Below the pieces are notes generated by a model. The model searched no databases and was not told the DNA's origin. It saw only the letters and a program-made list of their open reading frames with translations. The translations under genes and the position numbers were made by a program. A DNA stretch of 64,000 nt from Halorussus aquaticus (GTDB lineage: Archaea; Halobacteriota; Halobacteria; Halobacteriales; Haladaptataceae). Positions 53,088-62,579 of the stretch are shown here, piece by piece. The stretch's first letter is position 1, and each line of letters starts with the position of its first letter. The stretch spans positions 2,418,001 through 2,482,000 of the forward strand of contig NZ_CP100400.1 in the NCBI RefSeq assembly GCF_024218795.1, in the 5' to 3' direction.

Positions 53088-53831
53088 ATGGAGGTCAAAC
53101 TGCTGGAGGCCACGGACGACCCGGAGGAGGTCATCTGTTCGGCGGCGCGAAACGACTACATGGCGGAGTTCGTCGGCGAGAAGTCGTTCGAGGAAATCAT
53201 GGAGTCCATCGAGGGCGAGGGCATCGAGGAGAAGAAAGAGACCCTCATCGGACAACTTCTCAACCACGGCCACTTCGGTCCCTTCGAACACGCGCAGGCC
53301 ACCTTCGCGGTGAAGGGTATCAGTCGGTCCTGCATGGCGCAGATAACGCGTCACCGCCACGTCAGTTTCGACGTCCAGAGTATGCGCTACGTCGCGTTCG
53401 ACGACGTGGACCCCGAGAACGTCGCCGAGGGCGAGATGGTCGTCACCCCGCCCTCCGCGAACGACCCCGACTGGATCGGTCGGAATCAGAAGGGCGGCGC
53501 GGTGGACGACGAGACCGTCGAGAAGCGCGAGGAAATCTTCCGGGAGTCCGTCAAGCAATCGGTCGAGGACTATCAGGACCTGCTCGACCTCGGGATGCCG
53601 CCGGAAGACGCCCGGTTCGTCCTCCCCATCGGGACCGAGGTCAACATGGTGATGTCGATGAACGCCCGGATGCTCATGCACGTCGCCGACATGCGTGCCG
53701 CGGCGGACAGTCAGTGGGAAATCCGAGACATGACCGAGCGGGTCCTCGACCTCGCAAAAGAGTGGTGTCCAATCACCTTCGAATACTACGAGGAGAACAT
53801 GAAGAACCGGAAGAACCGGCTCGCACCATAG
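53088..53831 (+). CDS. thyX: Flavin-dependent thymidylate synthase ThyX
   Basis: ThyX makes dTMP from dUMP using methylenetetrahydrofolate and FAD. The ThyX motif R-H-R-x7-S is seen as RHRHVSFDVQS (88-98). Catalytic serine and substrate residues near PFEHAQATFAV and FVLPIGTEVNMVMSMNARMLMHVADMR are also present. The 247-residue length is normal and the gene looks intact. A LAGLIDADG gene begins 43 bases after its stop. Confidence 0.96.
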   Translation: MEVKLLEATDDPEEVICSAARNDYMAEFVGEKSFEEIMESIEGEGIEEKKETLIGQLLNHGHFGPFEHAQATFAVKGISRSCMAQITRHRHVSFDVQSMRYVAFDDVDPENVAEGEMVVTPPSANDPDWIGRNQKGGAVDDETVEKREEIFRESVKQSVEDYQDLLDLGMPPEDARFVLPIGTEVNMVMSMNARMLMHVADMRAAADSQWEIRDMTERVLDLAKEWCPITFEYYEENMKNRKNRLAP

Positions 53832-53844
53832 ATTTTCCGATAGC

Positions 53845-53868
53845 TATTTTAGTCAAATTTGACTAAAA
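53845..53868 (+). promoter_or_regulatory. TATA box within a 22-bp perfect palindrome
   Basis: TATTTTAG (53845-53852) is centred 27 bases before the GTG start at 53875. It overlaps a perfect 22-bp palindrome at 53847-53868, whose half is TTTTAGTCAAA. The palindrome could be an operator, a thyX terminator hairpin (nine-base stem with AATT loop), or a site linked to the endonuclease downstream. Confidence 0.65.
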
Positions 53869-53874
53869 CATGAT

Positions 53875-54558
53875 GTGACAGCGACGTGTCCATCGTGTGG
53901 CTGCGATTTCGAGCGGTTCGGTTCTCACTGGGCAAGGTCGGAATGCACGAGACCACCGTTTACAGAACATCAAATCGACCTTCTGGTCGGTGTTCTAATG
54001 GGGGATGGTGACATACACGGTCAGTCTAATAAAAATCCGCACTTTCGCGTCCGAATGACCAATCCCGAATTTCTCAACTATTTGGATGAGTGTTTGGGTA
54101 TTCTGTCTACAGGTGTCTTTCTGGACCGAGACGCGGAGTATCAGTACAGGCAGGCAGCGGATTCAGATCACGAAAAATTCACGGTCAGTAATAGAGAGAA
54201 GTACAATGACCTCTACGGCTTACGAACACGCTCACACCCGCAACTTCACGAGTTCAGACAATGGTATAAAACGGGAGAGAAACGATTTCCGAGCGAACTC
54301 ACGCTTACTCCAACGATAGCGAAGATGTGGTACGTCTGTGACGGATGGCTGGCACAGGAGAAAGATCATCAACCCAGAGTGATGATAAAAGCCACGAACG
54401 AAGCAGATCGGGCCGAGTACCTGCAAGAACTGTTCACCGAAAACGGATTTAATCCACATTTCACCCGTACTGAACTCCAGTTTACAACCGGCGAGACACA
54501 GCAATTGCTCGAATGGATAGGGTCGCCGCCACCCGGGTTCAAATACAAGTGGCCGTAG
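53875..54558 (+). CDS. Free-standing LAGLIDADG homing endonuclease-like protein
   Basis: The 227-residue product starts at a GTG (53875). An N-terminal zinc-finger-like region (CPSCGCDFERFGSHWARSEC) is followed by two LAGLIDADG-like helices: IDLLVGVLMGDGDI (34-47, acidic Asp in GDG) and IAKMWYVCDGWL (148-159, CDG). Such proteins cut long specific DNA sites. There is no intein or intron around it. The DNA is clearly more AT-rich than neighbours, a sign of transfer. Activity cannot be told from sequence. Confidence 0.82.
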   Translation: MTATCPSCGCDFERFGSHWARSECTRPPFTEHQIDLLVGVLMGDGDIHGQSNKNPHFRVRMTNPEFLNYLDECLGILSTGVFLDRDAEYQYRQAADSDHEKFTVSNREKYNDLYGLRTRSHPQLHEFRQWYKTGEKRFPSELTLTPTIAKMWYVCDGWLAQEKDHQPRVMIKATNEADRAEYLQELFTENGFNPHFTRTELQFTTGETQQLLEWIGSPPPGFKYKWP

Positions 54559-54589
54559 TTCTCGAAGTACCAATTCCGTCTCCGCGCTC

Positions 54590-55075
54590 CTACTCGTCGG
54601 CCAGTTGTTCGACCAGCGTCTCCAGACTGTAACTCTCCAGCGGGTTGTCCGTGTCGCGGAGCGACGAGATGACGAACGTCGAGTTCGTGCGCTCGACGCC
54701 CTCGACGGCCTCGAAGTCGCTGATGAGGCGTTCGACCGCGTCGCTGTCGGGGAGGCGCGCCACGACGATGAAGTCGGTCTCGCCCATGGCGAAGTACGCC
54801 TGCGTGACGCCCTCGACCTGTAGCAGTTTCTCGCCGAACTCCTCGTAGGAGTCGCTGTAGTCGGCCAGCACCTCCACGACGACGGTCACGCCGAGACCCG
54901 CCTCCTCCAAATCGATGTCGTAGAGGTCGTTCTCGATGATGCCCTCCTCGCGCAGGTTGTTGAGGCGGTAGTGGATGGTCGAGACCGGGATGTCCGTCTC
55001 GTCGCTCAGTTTCTCGGGGCTTCCGGTCCCGAGGTCGGCGATGGCCTTCAGGATGGTCACGTCGCGCTCGTCCAT
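54590..55075 (-). CDS. Lrp/AsnC family transcriptional regulator
   Basis: The 161-residue protein has an N-terminal HTH (DERDVTILKAIADLGTGSPEKLSDETDIPVSTIHYRLNNLREEGII, quoted in two parts) and a C-terminal RAM-type ligand-binding domain (VVVEVLADYSDSYEEFGEKLLQVEGV, FIVVARLPDSDAVERLISDFEAVEGVERT). It is divergent from a DMT transporter gene, which is a likely target. An inverted repeat sits upstream of its TATA box. Confidence 0.92.
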   Translation of the reverse strand: MDERDVTILKAIADLGTGSPEKLSDETDIPVSTIHYRLNNLREEGIIENDLYDIDLEEAGLGVTVVVEVLADYSDSYEEFGEKLLQVEGVTQAYFAMGETDFIVVARLPDSDAVERLISDFEAVEGVERTNSTFVISSLRDTDNPLESYSLETLVEQLADE

Positions 55076-55097
55076 TGTCGGTGACGTTGCGTCCCCG

Positions 55098-55129
55098 TCT
55101 ACTTAACCTCGGTTCTGTCGGTAAGACAG
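55098..55129 (-). promoter_or_regulatory. Lrp gene promoter with inverted repeat
   Basis: The minus strand carries a TATA-like GTTAAGTAG (about 55099-55107) before the Lrp ATG. CTGTC-ggtaa-GACAG at 55115-55129 lies just upstream of it. Self-binding by the Lrp protein is a reasonable guess. Confidence 0.45.
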
Positions 55130-55253
55130 CGTCAGAAACGTGTCGGGAATCGACCACTGCAGGTCGGCGTGAGGAAGAATAATTAACGATTGGACCGACT
55201 CGACGGAAGATATTCGACTTTGTTTCGAGTAATCGGCGTGTCCTTGTAGAAGG

Positions 55254-55260
55254 ATTTAAG
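55254..55260 (+). promoter_or_regulatory. TATA box of DMT transporter gene
   Basis: ATTTAAG lies 32-38 bases before the ATG at 55292, leaving a short leader or a downstream transcription start. Confidence 0.4.
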
Positions 55261-55291
55261 AGTCCGAGACGCCGACGATTGAATCAGAATC

Positions 55292-56329
55292 ATGATTTCG
55301 CGTTATCTTGGAAGCAGAATTTCACTGCCGTCCGTGATGTTCGTGCTACTTGCAATACTCTGGGGCGGGTCGTTCGTCGCTATCGAAGTCGGTCTTCACT
55401 ACTTTCCGCCGCTGGTGTTCGCCGGTATCCGATACGCCGTCGCTGGCGCGGTTATCTTGGGCTACGCCGTCGTGGCGACCGACCGCTGGCGGCCCCGGGC
55501 ACGCGGTGAGTACCTCGCAGTGACCATCGTCGGCGCGTTCGTCATCGCGGGGTACCACGGTCTGCTCTACCTCGGCGAACGCCACGTTTCAGGTGCGATA
55601 GCGGCGGTCGTGGTCAGTCTCTCGCCGGTTCTGACGGCCGGGTTCGCCGCCATCGTGCTGGACGAGCGACTCTCTCTCACCAAAGGGTTCGGCTTCGCGC
55701 TCGGCATCGGTGGCGTGGCCGTCGTCGCGGGCCTGAACCCCGCGAACGCGCTCTCGGCGAACGTGTACGGCATCGGTCTCGTGTTCCTCGGCACGGCCTG
55801 TTTCGCGGTCAGCGCGGTGCTGACCCGACCGCTCCGGAACGAACTGCCCGCTGCCTCGTTGCAGGCGTGGGCGATGCTCGGCGGGTCTGGCCTGCTCCTC
55901 GCGGCGGGCGCGGCGCGAGGCGAGTCGCTGTCGGCGATTCACCTGACGCCCACCGCACTGGCGTCGTTCGCCTACCTGACGCTCCTGTCGGGCGTCGTGG
56001 CGTTCTTGCTGTACTTCCGACTCCTCGAACGAATCGGCCCGACGAAACTCCACCTCGTCGGCTACCTCGAACCCGTCGTGGCGACGCTCGCGAGTTGGGC
56101 CGTGCTGGGCGAGTTGGTGTCGTCCACGACGCTGGTCGGCTTCGCCGCCATCTTCGCCGGGTTCGCGGTCCTCCACCGCAACGCGTTCCGGTCGCTCGCG
56201 GTGTCGATTCAGGAGTCGGGCGCTGCGGCGTCGATTCGGTCGTCGCTCGGGCGCGGCCCGGATTCGACCGGCGACGCCGACGCGAGCGAGGACGCGTGGT
56301 CGGGAACGGCGGGTCCCGCGGACGACTGA
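55292..56329 (+). CDS. EamA/DMT family transporter
   Basis: The 345-residue protein has ten membrane helices in two EamA repeats. The first starts MFVLLAILWGGSFVAIEVG and ends with LSPVLTAGFAAIVLDE; the second has LVFLGTACFAVSAVLTRPL and IGPTKLHLVGYLEPVVATLASWAVLGE. A hydrophilic Ser/Asp-rich C-terminus follows. Family members export amino acids, metabolites or drugs. The Lrp regulator encoded divergently may control it. Confidence 0.9.
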   Translation: MISRYLGSRISLPSVMFVLLAILWGGSFVAIEVGLHYFPPLVFAGIRYAVAGAVILGYAVVATDRWRPRARGEYLAVTIVGAFVIAGYHGLLYLGERHVSGAIAAVVVSLSPVLTAGFAAIVLDERLSLTKGFGFALGIGGVAVVAGLNPANALSANVYGIGLVFLGTACFAVSAVLTRPLRNELPAASLQAWAMLGGSGLLLAAGAARGESLSAIHLTPTALASFAYLTLLSGVVAFLLYFRLLERIGPTKLHLVGYLEPVVATLASWAVLGELVSSTTLVGFAAIFAGFAVLHRNAFRSLAVSIQESGAAASIRSSLGRGPDSTGDADASEDAWSGTAGPADD

Positions 56330-56430
56330 TTTCGCCGCGAGGCCGGTGCGCCGAGAGTCGAATCGTTGTCACGCCCTGAACCATCCGAACGAGCGTACCA
56401 CTTTTCGGCCCCCCGTGCGTATGCCGCGGT

Positions 56431-59400
56431 ATGGCTACACACGACGCGGGAGATCCGGCCCGCGACGCCCGCGCGGACTACGACTACCAGTCCGACGAGG
56501 TGTCGCGAACGGGGTTGGTCTCGGACCTCCAGCAGGTCGTCGACGGCGACGTACGCTTCGACAGTTACTCTCGACAGCTCTACGCGACCGACGCCAGCGC
56601 ATACGAGATGACGCCCATCGGTGTCGTCTTCCCGACCGACACCGACGACGTGGCGGCGGTGATGTCCTACTGCGCCGACCGAGAGATTCCGGTCCTCCCC
56701 CGCGGCGGCGGGACGAGTCTGGCGGGACAGGCCGTCAACGAGGCGGTCGTGTTGGACTTCACCCGGTACATGGACGAGGTGCTGTCGGTGGCCCCCGACG
56801 CGGAGACCCCGACTGCGCGCGCCCAACCCGGCGCGGTGCTGGGCGAACTCAACGCGGAACTCGCGCCCCACGACCTGAAGTTCGCGCCCGACCCCGCGTG
56901 GGGCGACAAGTCCGCGCTCGGCGGCGCTATCGGCAACAACTCGACCGGTTCGCACTCGCTGAAGTACGGCAAGACCGACGCCTACGTCGAGGAGTGCGAA
57001 GTCGTCCTCGCCGACGGCACCGTGACGACCTTCGGCGAGGTAGGGGTCGCCGAACTCCGCGAGGCGGCCGACCCGGACGGCGACATCGAAGCCCGAATCT
57101 ACGCCGAAGTCGTCCTGATTATCGACGAGAAGCGCGACGCCATCGACGAGGCGTATCCGCAGCTCAAGCGCAACGTCTCGGGGTACAACCTCGACAGACT
57201 GGTGGACGAGGCCGAGGACGGGACCGTCAATCTCGCCCGACTGCTCGCGGGGAGCGAGGGGACTCTCGCCATCGTGACCGAGGCCGAGGTCGGACTGGAA
57301 CCAGTCCCGGAGACGAAGTCGATGGCGCTGTTCGCCTACGAGGACCTGCTCGACGCGATGGAGGACGTGGCTCCCATCCTCGAACACGACCCGTCCGCGG
57401 TCGAGGTGCTGGACGACGTGCTCATCGACCTCGCGCGCGACACCGAGGAGTTCGCCGACGTGGTGGGGATGCTCCCCGAGGGGACTAACTCGGTCCTGCT
57501 CGTGGAGTTCTACGCCGAGGACGACGAGGACGGCCGGAAGAAGGTCGAAGCGCTGCGCGACGACCGGGAGGGAGAAATCTCGTTCGGCGCGATGGAGGCC
57601 CACGACGAGGCCGAGCGCGCCCGGTTCTGGAAGCTCAGGAAGTCCGGGCTTCCCATTCTGCTCTCCAGAACGTCGGACGCCAAGCACATCTCGTTCATCG
57701 AGGACGCCGCGGTCCCGCCGGAGAACCTCGCCGACTACGTGGCCGACTTCCAGCAGGTACTCGAAGACAACGACACCTTCGCCAGTTTCTACGCTCACGC
57801 CGGACCCGGATGCCTCCACATCCGGCCGCTGGTGGACACCAAGAGCCCCGCCGGAGTCAACCAGATGGAGCAGATAGCGGACGAGGCCACCGACCTCGTG
57901 GTGAAGTACGGCGGGTCGGTGTCGGGCGAACACGGCGACGGACACGCACGGACCCAGTGGAACCGGAAACTCTACGGCGACGAGGTCTGGCAGGTGTTCC
58001 GGGACCTCAAGACGGCGTTCGACCCCGACTGGCTCCTGAACCCGGGCAACGTCTGCGGCGACCACGACATGACCGAGAACCTGCGGTTCGACCCCGACTA
58101 CAAGTTCTCTGCGGGGTTCGCGCCCGAACTGAACTGGGAGAACGAGAACGGGTTTCAGGGGATGGTCGAACTCTGTCACGGCTGTGGCGGCTGTCGCGGC
58201 GGACAGGACACCACCGGCGGCGTGATGTGCCCGACCTACCGCGCCGCCGACGAGGAGGTCACGGCCACCCGCGGCCGGGCGAACATGCTCCGACAGGCGA
58301 TGAGCGGCGAGTTGCCGGAGGGCGAGCAGACCGACACCGAGTTCATGGCCGAGGTGATGGACCTCTGTATCGGGTGCAAGGGCTGTGCCCGCGACTGTCC
58401 GAGCGAGGTGGACATGGCCAAACTGAAGGCCGAAGTCGAACACGCCCACCACGAGGAACACGGCGCGAGCCTCCGCGAACGTCTCTTCGCCAACGTCGGC
58501 ACGCTCTCGAAGGTCGGGAGCGCGCTCGCGCCCCTCTCGAACGTCGCCAGCGAAGTGCCGGGCGCGCGAATCCTGATGGAGAAGACCCTCGGCATCGCCA
58601 GCGAGCGGAGCCTCCCGACGTTCCACGGCGAGAGTCTCGAAGACTGGTTCGAGGCGCGGGGCGGTCCGCGGGTCCCGGCCGACGAAGCGGTTCGGAAGGT
58701 GGCGCTCTTCCCCGACGCGTACACCAACTACAACCACCCAGAGGCGGGCAAGGCCGCGGTCCGCGTCCTCGAAGCCGCGGGCGTCCACGTTCGAGTCGTC
58801 GACGACGTGACCGACAGCGGACGCCCCGCTCACTCGAAGGGCTTTCTCGACGTCTCTCGGGAGCGCGCCCGGACGAACGTGGAGGCGCTCGCGCCCCGCG
58901 CGCGAGACGGGTGGGACGTGGTGGTCGTCGAACCGAGCGACGCCGTGATGATTCAGTCGGACTACCTCGACCTGCTCGGCGGCGAGAAGGGTCCCGAGGC
59001 CAGTCGGTCGGGCGAGCAGTACGCCGAACCGCGGACCGCCGACCCGGAAGCGGGCCTGCGCGCGAACGGTTCCGACTCGCTGGCCACCGCCGCCGAGCGC
59101 GTGGCCGCCAACACCTACGCCGTCTGCGAGTATCTGGACACCTTCGACTTCGACCTGTCGTACGACGCCCCCGACGAGACGCTGACCTACCACGGCCACT
59201 GCCACCAGAAGGCCACCAAGAAGGAGGGCCACGCCGCCAGCGTCCTCCGCGACGCGGGCTACGAGGTGGACGCGCTCGATTCGGGCTGTTGCGGCATGGC
59301 CGGGAGCTTCGGGTACGAGGCCGAACACTACTCGATGAGTCGGAAGATAGGCGAGATTCTCTTCGACCAAGTCGCCGACAGCGACGGCGAGACGGTGGTC

Positions 59401-59499
59401 GCGCCCGGCGCGTCCTGTCGGGCGCAACTCGGCGACTGGGAGGGGCTTCGGAGCGAACCGCCCCATCCCATCGAGAAGGTGGCCGAGTCACTCGACTGA
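56431..59499 (+). CDS. FAD-linked oxidase fused to Fe-S (GlpC/CCG-type) subunit, D-lactate/glycolate dehydrogenase-like
   Basis: The 1022-residue protein joins a GlcD-type FAD domain (VLPRGGGTSLAGQAVNEAVVLD at about 88-110, and GAIGNNSTGSHSL), an FAD-linked oxidase C-terminal domain with VSGEHGDGHART, and two Fe-S motifs CHGCGGCRGG and CIGCKGCARDCPSE. A CCG-type heterodisulfide-reductase-like domain ends it (HCHQKATKKEGH, SGCCGMAG). It should oxidise D-lactate or glycolate and pass electrons through clusters to the respiratory chain. Confidence 0.92.
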   Translation: MATHDAGDPARDARADYDYQSDEVSRTGLVSDLQQVVDGDVRFDSYSRQLYATDASAYEMTPIGVVFPTDTDDVAAVMSYCADREIPVLPRGGGTSLAGQAVNEAVVLDFTRYMDEVLSVAPDAETPTARAQPGAVLGELNAELAPHDLKFAPDPAWGDKSALGGAIGNNSTGSHSLKYGKTDAYVEECEVVLADGTVTTFGEVGVAELREAADPDGDIEARIYAEVVLIIDEKRDAIDEAYPQLKRNVSGYNLDRLVDEAEDGTVNLARLLAGSEGTLAIVTEAEVGLEPVPETKSMALFAYEDLLDAMEDVAPILEHDPSAVEVLDDVLIDLARDTEEFADVVGMLPEGTNSVLLVEFYAEDDEDGRKKVEALRDDREGEISFGAMEAHDEAERARFWKLRKSGLPILLSRTSDAKHISFIEDAAVPPENLADYVADFQQVLEDNDTFASFYAHAGPGCLHIRPLVDTKSPAGVNQMEQIADEATDLVVKYGGSVSGEHGDGHARTQWNRKLYGDEVWQVFRDLKTAFDPDWLLNPGNVCGDHDMTENLRFDPDYKFSAGFAPELNWENENGFQGMVELCHGCGGCRGGQDTTGGVMCPTYRAADEEVTATRGRANMLRQAMSGELPEGEQTDTEFMAEVMDLCIGCKGCARDCPSEVDMAKLKAEVEHAHHEEHGASLRERLFANVGTLSKVGSALAPLSNVASEVPGARILMEKTLGIASERSLPTFHGESLEDWFEARGGPRVPADEAVRKVALFPDAYTNYNHPEAGKAAVRVLEAAGVHVRVVDDVTDSGRPAHSKGFLDVSRERARTNVEALAPRARDGWDVVVVEPSDAVMIQSDYLDLLGGEKGPEASRSGEQYAEPRTADPEAGLRANGSDSLATAAERVAANTYAVCEYLDTFDFDLSYDAPDETLTYHGHCHQKATKKEGHAASVLRDAGYEVDALDSGCCGMAGSFGYEAEHYSMSRKIGEILFDQVADSDGETVVAPGASCRAQLGDWEGLRSEPPHPIEKVAESLD

Positions 59500-59537
59500 A
59501 TCCCCGACTACGACTGTCGGCCCTTCGCGGGCGACAG

Positions 59538-60278
59538 TCAGAACCCGCTGAACTTGTCGCGCCGGTAGATGTCGAGTTCGCTGACGGTGGACTTCTCCTG
59601 CTTCGCGGCGAACGCGATGGCCTCGGCGACCTCTTCGGGTTCGGTCACTTCACCCTCGTCGAAACGCTCGGCGAATGACTCGCCGTAGGCCGCGCCGAAC
59701 TCGGTCCGGACCTCGGAGGGGTTGACCACCGTCACGGCCACGCCGTCCGCGCCGACGTTGCCCTCGACGCTGTGGGCGAACCCGCGGACCCACCACTTGC
59801 TCGCGGCGTAGATGGGGTTGAACGGTCGGGGGTACTGCCCGGCGAAACTCCCGACGAACACGAGGTTGCCCTCGGTCTCGCGGAGGTGGGGAATCGCCGC
59901 GCGCGTCGCGTAGAACACCCCGTCCACGTTGGTCTCCATCATCGTCTCGTGCGGTTCGGTCCGCATGTCTTCGACCGACTCCCCCCGGGCGAGCCCCGCG
60001 TTGTTCACCAGCACGTCCAGCTGTCCGAACTCCGAGACCACCGTCTCGACGGTCCCCTCGACCGAGTCCTCGTCGCGGACGTTGGTCTGGACGACCAGCG
60101 TCTCGGCGTCTCACTCGCGCTCTAGCTTGCTCGCCACGTCGTTCAGAACCTTCTCGCGGCGGGCGGCCAGCGCGACTCGCGCGCCGTCGCGCGCCAGCGC
60201 GTGGGCAGTCGCTTCGCCGATGCCGGAACTCGCGCCCGTTACCAGTGCCGTCTTCCCGTCGAGTGGGTCGTCTGCCAT
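59538..60278 (-). pseudogene. SDR-family oxidoreductase, interrupted by TGA
   Basis: From ATG at 60278 the frame reads [32 protein letters not shown] (classic SDR NAD(P) site) and stops at TGA (60111-60113, codon 56). The same frame continues without shift as DAETLVVQTNVRDEDSVEGTV, LVNNAGLARGES and the YAASKWW catalytic motif to 59538. A single GGA-to-TGA change would explain it. It may be a recent pseudogene or a sequencing error. Confidence 0.82.
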
Positions 60279-60384
60279 GCCGAGACCTGAAACCGCGACC
60301 GAGTTGGGTCTTTCGCCGGGCGCACCCATTCGAGGTCGGGGAGCCGTTCCGCCGCACCGAGAGCCGTTCCTCGACTGACGCTCT

Positions 60385-61236
60385 TCAGGCCGACTCCCCG
60401 TCGAGCAGGAACGACCGGAGTTCCTCGACGTAGCGTTCGGGCCGGTCTTGGATTACCCAGTGGTTGGCGTCGTCCAATCCGACGACTTCGGCCGACTCGA
60501 TGTCGCCTTCGAGTCGCTCCGCGGAGTCGATGGGTTGGAACTCGTCGTCGGCACCCCACAGCAACAGGGTGTCGGCCGTAATGTCGCTCGGGTCGATTTC
60601 GGTCGTGTGGTTGGTGTTCGTCGCGGCCGCGTCCCGGACGAGCGAGACCATCCCCCGCTCGGAGTTCCACGGGGCTTTCATCCCCTCGACGAACTCGTCG
60701 CTCGGGTCGTCGGACGCCAGACTCTGGCGGAACATCCCGTCGAGGGTCTCCTGAATCTCCTCGACGCTCTTGTCCTTCGCGGTGGACGGCAGGCCGATGT
60801 TCACGATGGGTTCGACGGGCCACGCGTCGTAGGCGACAGCGTTCGACAGCACGAGTCGGTCCACGGCGTCCGGCCGGTGGACCGCGTACCGGAGTCCGAC
60901 CCCGCCGCCCAAGTCGTGACCGACGAACGAGACGGTGTCGAGACCGAGACCGTCGAGCAGGTCGGCGACCGCCAGTTCTTGGACGCGTATCGAGCGGTCG
61001 AACTCGTCGCGCATCGCCGAGTTGCCGTACCCCACCATGTCGGGGACGACGACGCGCCGGTCGTCGGTCAGCGCCTCGGCGACGTCGCGCCAGAGGTACG
61101 ACCACGTCGGGATACCGTGGAGGAGGACCACGGGGTCGCCCTCGCCCTCGTCGTAGTAGGCCATATCGAGGTCTTTCCCGTCGACCGTGACTTCCTGATG
61201 CTGTTGGGCGTTCGTCCACTCCTCGTGACTCGCCAT
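60385..61236 (-). CDS. Alpha/beta hydrolase, haloalkane dehalogenase or epoxide hydrolase-like
   Basis: The 283-residue protein starts the fold with [19 protein letters not shown] (oxyanion HG-x-P). The nucleophile elbow is [10 protein letters not shown], with aspartate rather than serine, as in haloalkane dehalogenases, haloacetate dehalogenases and epoxide hydrolases. The acid and base are in [12 protein letters not shown] and [12 protein letters not shown]. Tryptophan of HxPxW type is present. The true substrate cannot be told. It is divergent from an amidohydrolase gene. Confidence 0.88.
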   Translation of the reverse strand: MASHEEWTNAQQHQEVTVDGKDLDMAYYDEGEGDPVVLLHGIPTWSYLWRDVAEALTDDRRVVVPDMVGYGNSAMRDEFDRSIRVQELAVADLLDGLGLDTVSFVGHDLGGGVGLRYAVHRPDAVDRLVLSNAVAYDAWPVEPIVNIGLPSTAKDKSVEEIQETLDGMFRQSLASDDPSDEFVEGMKAPWNSERGMVSLVRDAAATNTNHTTEIDPSDITADTLLLWGADDEFQPIDSAERLEGDIESAEVVGLDDANHWVIQDRPERYVEELRSFLLDGESA

Positions 61237-61370
61237 AGACCAGACAGACTTCCCACGTCAATAGGTCCTGTCGCCCGTGCTTGACAGGAGTTCTCACCGG
61301 CACTCGGACCGACTACCAACTGGTTCGCCGCGACCCCGAGATTTACGGCGTCGGGGCCGAAGAGCCAGAT

Positions 61371-62528
61371 ATGTTCGTATTGCGAGGCGGAACGGTCGTG
61401 GACGCGGATGGTGTCAGGGACGCCGACGTCGCGGTCGAAGACGGGGAAATCGTCGCAGTCGGCGAGGTACCCGACGACCCCGACGAGGAAATCGACGCGA
61501 CCGAACAGTTCGTCGCGCCGGGACTCGTAGACGCGCACGTCCACCTCATGATGGACGGTCGGCCCGACCCGGGCGAGGCCAACGGCGACAGCGAGACCAC
61601 GCTGGCCTACCGCGCGACGGCCAACCTCCGGGACGCGCTCTCCGCGGGCGTGACGACCGTCCGGGACCTCGGTGCGGCCGGTACGCTGGCGCTCGACGCG
61701 AGGGACGCAGTCGAGGAGGGCGTTCTCGAGGGGCCGCGCGTCCTCGCCTGCGGTCAGAACGTCGTGATGACCGGGGGTCACGGTCACTGGTTTGGTCGGG
61801 AGGCCGACGGCGTTCCCGAGGTGAAGAAGGCGGTCCGCGAACAACTCAAGCGGGGCGCCGACGTGGTGAAGTGCATGGCGACCGGCGGCGTCCTCACCGA
61901 GGGCGCGCTCACCGGCGCACCCGAGTTGGACGAAACCGAACTCGAAGCGCTCGTCGCCACCGCCGACGCCAAGCGGGTACCGACGGCGGCCCACGCCCAC
62001 GGCACTGCGGGCATCAAGAACGCCGTCAGGGCTGGCGTGTCGAGCGTGGAACACGGCACGTTCATGGACCGCGAGGCGGCCGAACTGATGGCCGACCGGG
62101 GAACCTACTGGGTGCCGACCGCGAAGGCACTCTACGGCATCGTGGACGCGGGGACCGAGGCCGGAATTCCGGAGTTCGCGGTCGAGAAGGCCGAGGAGGC
62201 CAAGGAGGCGTGGGCCGAGGCCTTCGAACACGCGCTCGACGCTGGCGTCCCGATCGCGATGGGGACCGACGCCGGAACGCCGTTCAACTACCACGCCGAC
62301 ATCCCCGAGGAGTTGGAACTGATGGTCGAACACGGTCTCTCCGAGGAGGCGGCACTGGAGGCCGCGACGGTCAACGCCGCCGACCTGCTCGGCCTCGACG
62401 ATGCGGTCGGACGGGTCGCCGAAGGCACGTGTGCCGACCTCGTGGTCCTCGACGACGACCCGCTGGAGGACGTGACGTCGTGGCAATCGCCAACGCGCGT
62501 CGTGAGGCGTGGAACCGTGGTTCGGTGA
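61371..62528 (+). CDS. Amidohydrolase/prolidase-like metal enzyme
   Basis: The 385-residue protein has the amidohydrolase barrel with metal motifs: FVAPGLVDAHVHLMMDG, AGVTTVRDLGAAG, VKCMATGGVLTEG (candidate carbamylated-lysine position), AHAHGTAGIKNAV, VEHGTFMD, and MGTDAGTPFNYHADIPEEL. It resembles imidazolonepropionase- or Xaa-Pro-dipeptidase-like members of COG1228. The start at 61371 (MFVLRGGTVVDADG) is well supported by the family. Confidence 0.9.
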   Translation: MFVLRGGTVVDADGVRDADVAVEDGEIVAVGEVPDDPDEEIDATEQFVAPGLVDAHVHLMMDGRPDPGEANGDSETTLAYRATANLRDALSAGVTTVRDLGAAGTLALDARDAVEEGVLEGPRVLACGQNVVMTGGHGHWFGREADGVPEVKKAVREQLKRGADVVKCMATGGVLTEGALTGAPELDETELEALVATADAKRVPTAAHAHGTAGIKNAVRAGVSSVEHGTFMDREAAELMADRGTYWVPTAKALYGIVDAGTEAGIPEFAVEKAEEAKEAWAEAFEHALDAGVPIAMGTDAGTPFNYHADIPEELELMVEHGLSEEAALEAATVNAADLLGLDDAVGRVAEGTCADLVVLDDDPLEDVTSWQSPTRVVRRGTVVR

Positions 62529-62548
62529 CAACCCCACGTCAAAAGGTC

Positions 62549-62555
62549 TTTTATA
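62549..62555 (+). promoter_or_regulatory. TATA box of the membrane-anchored winged-helix gene
   Basis: TTTTATA is centred about 28 bases before the ATG at 62580. Confidence 0.55.
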
Positions 62556-62579
62556 CCGGGCAATGGAGGATTAAGGTAC

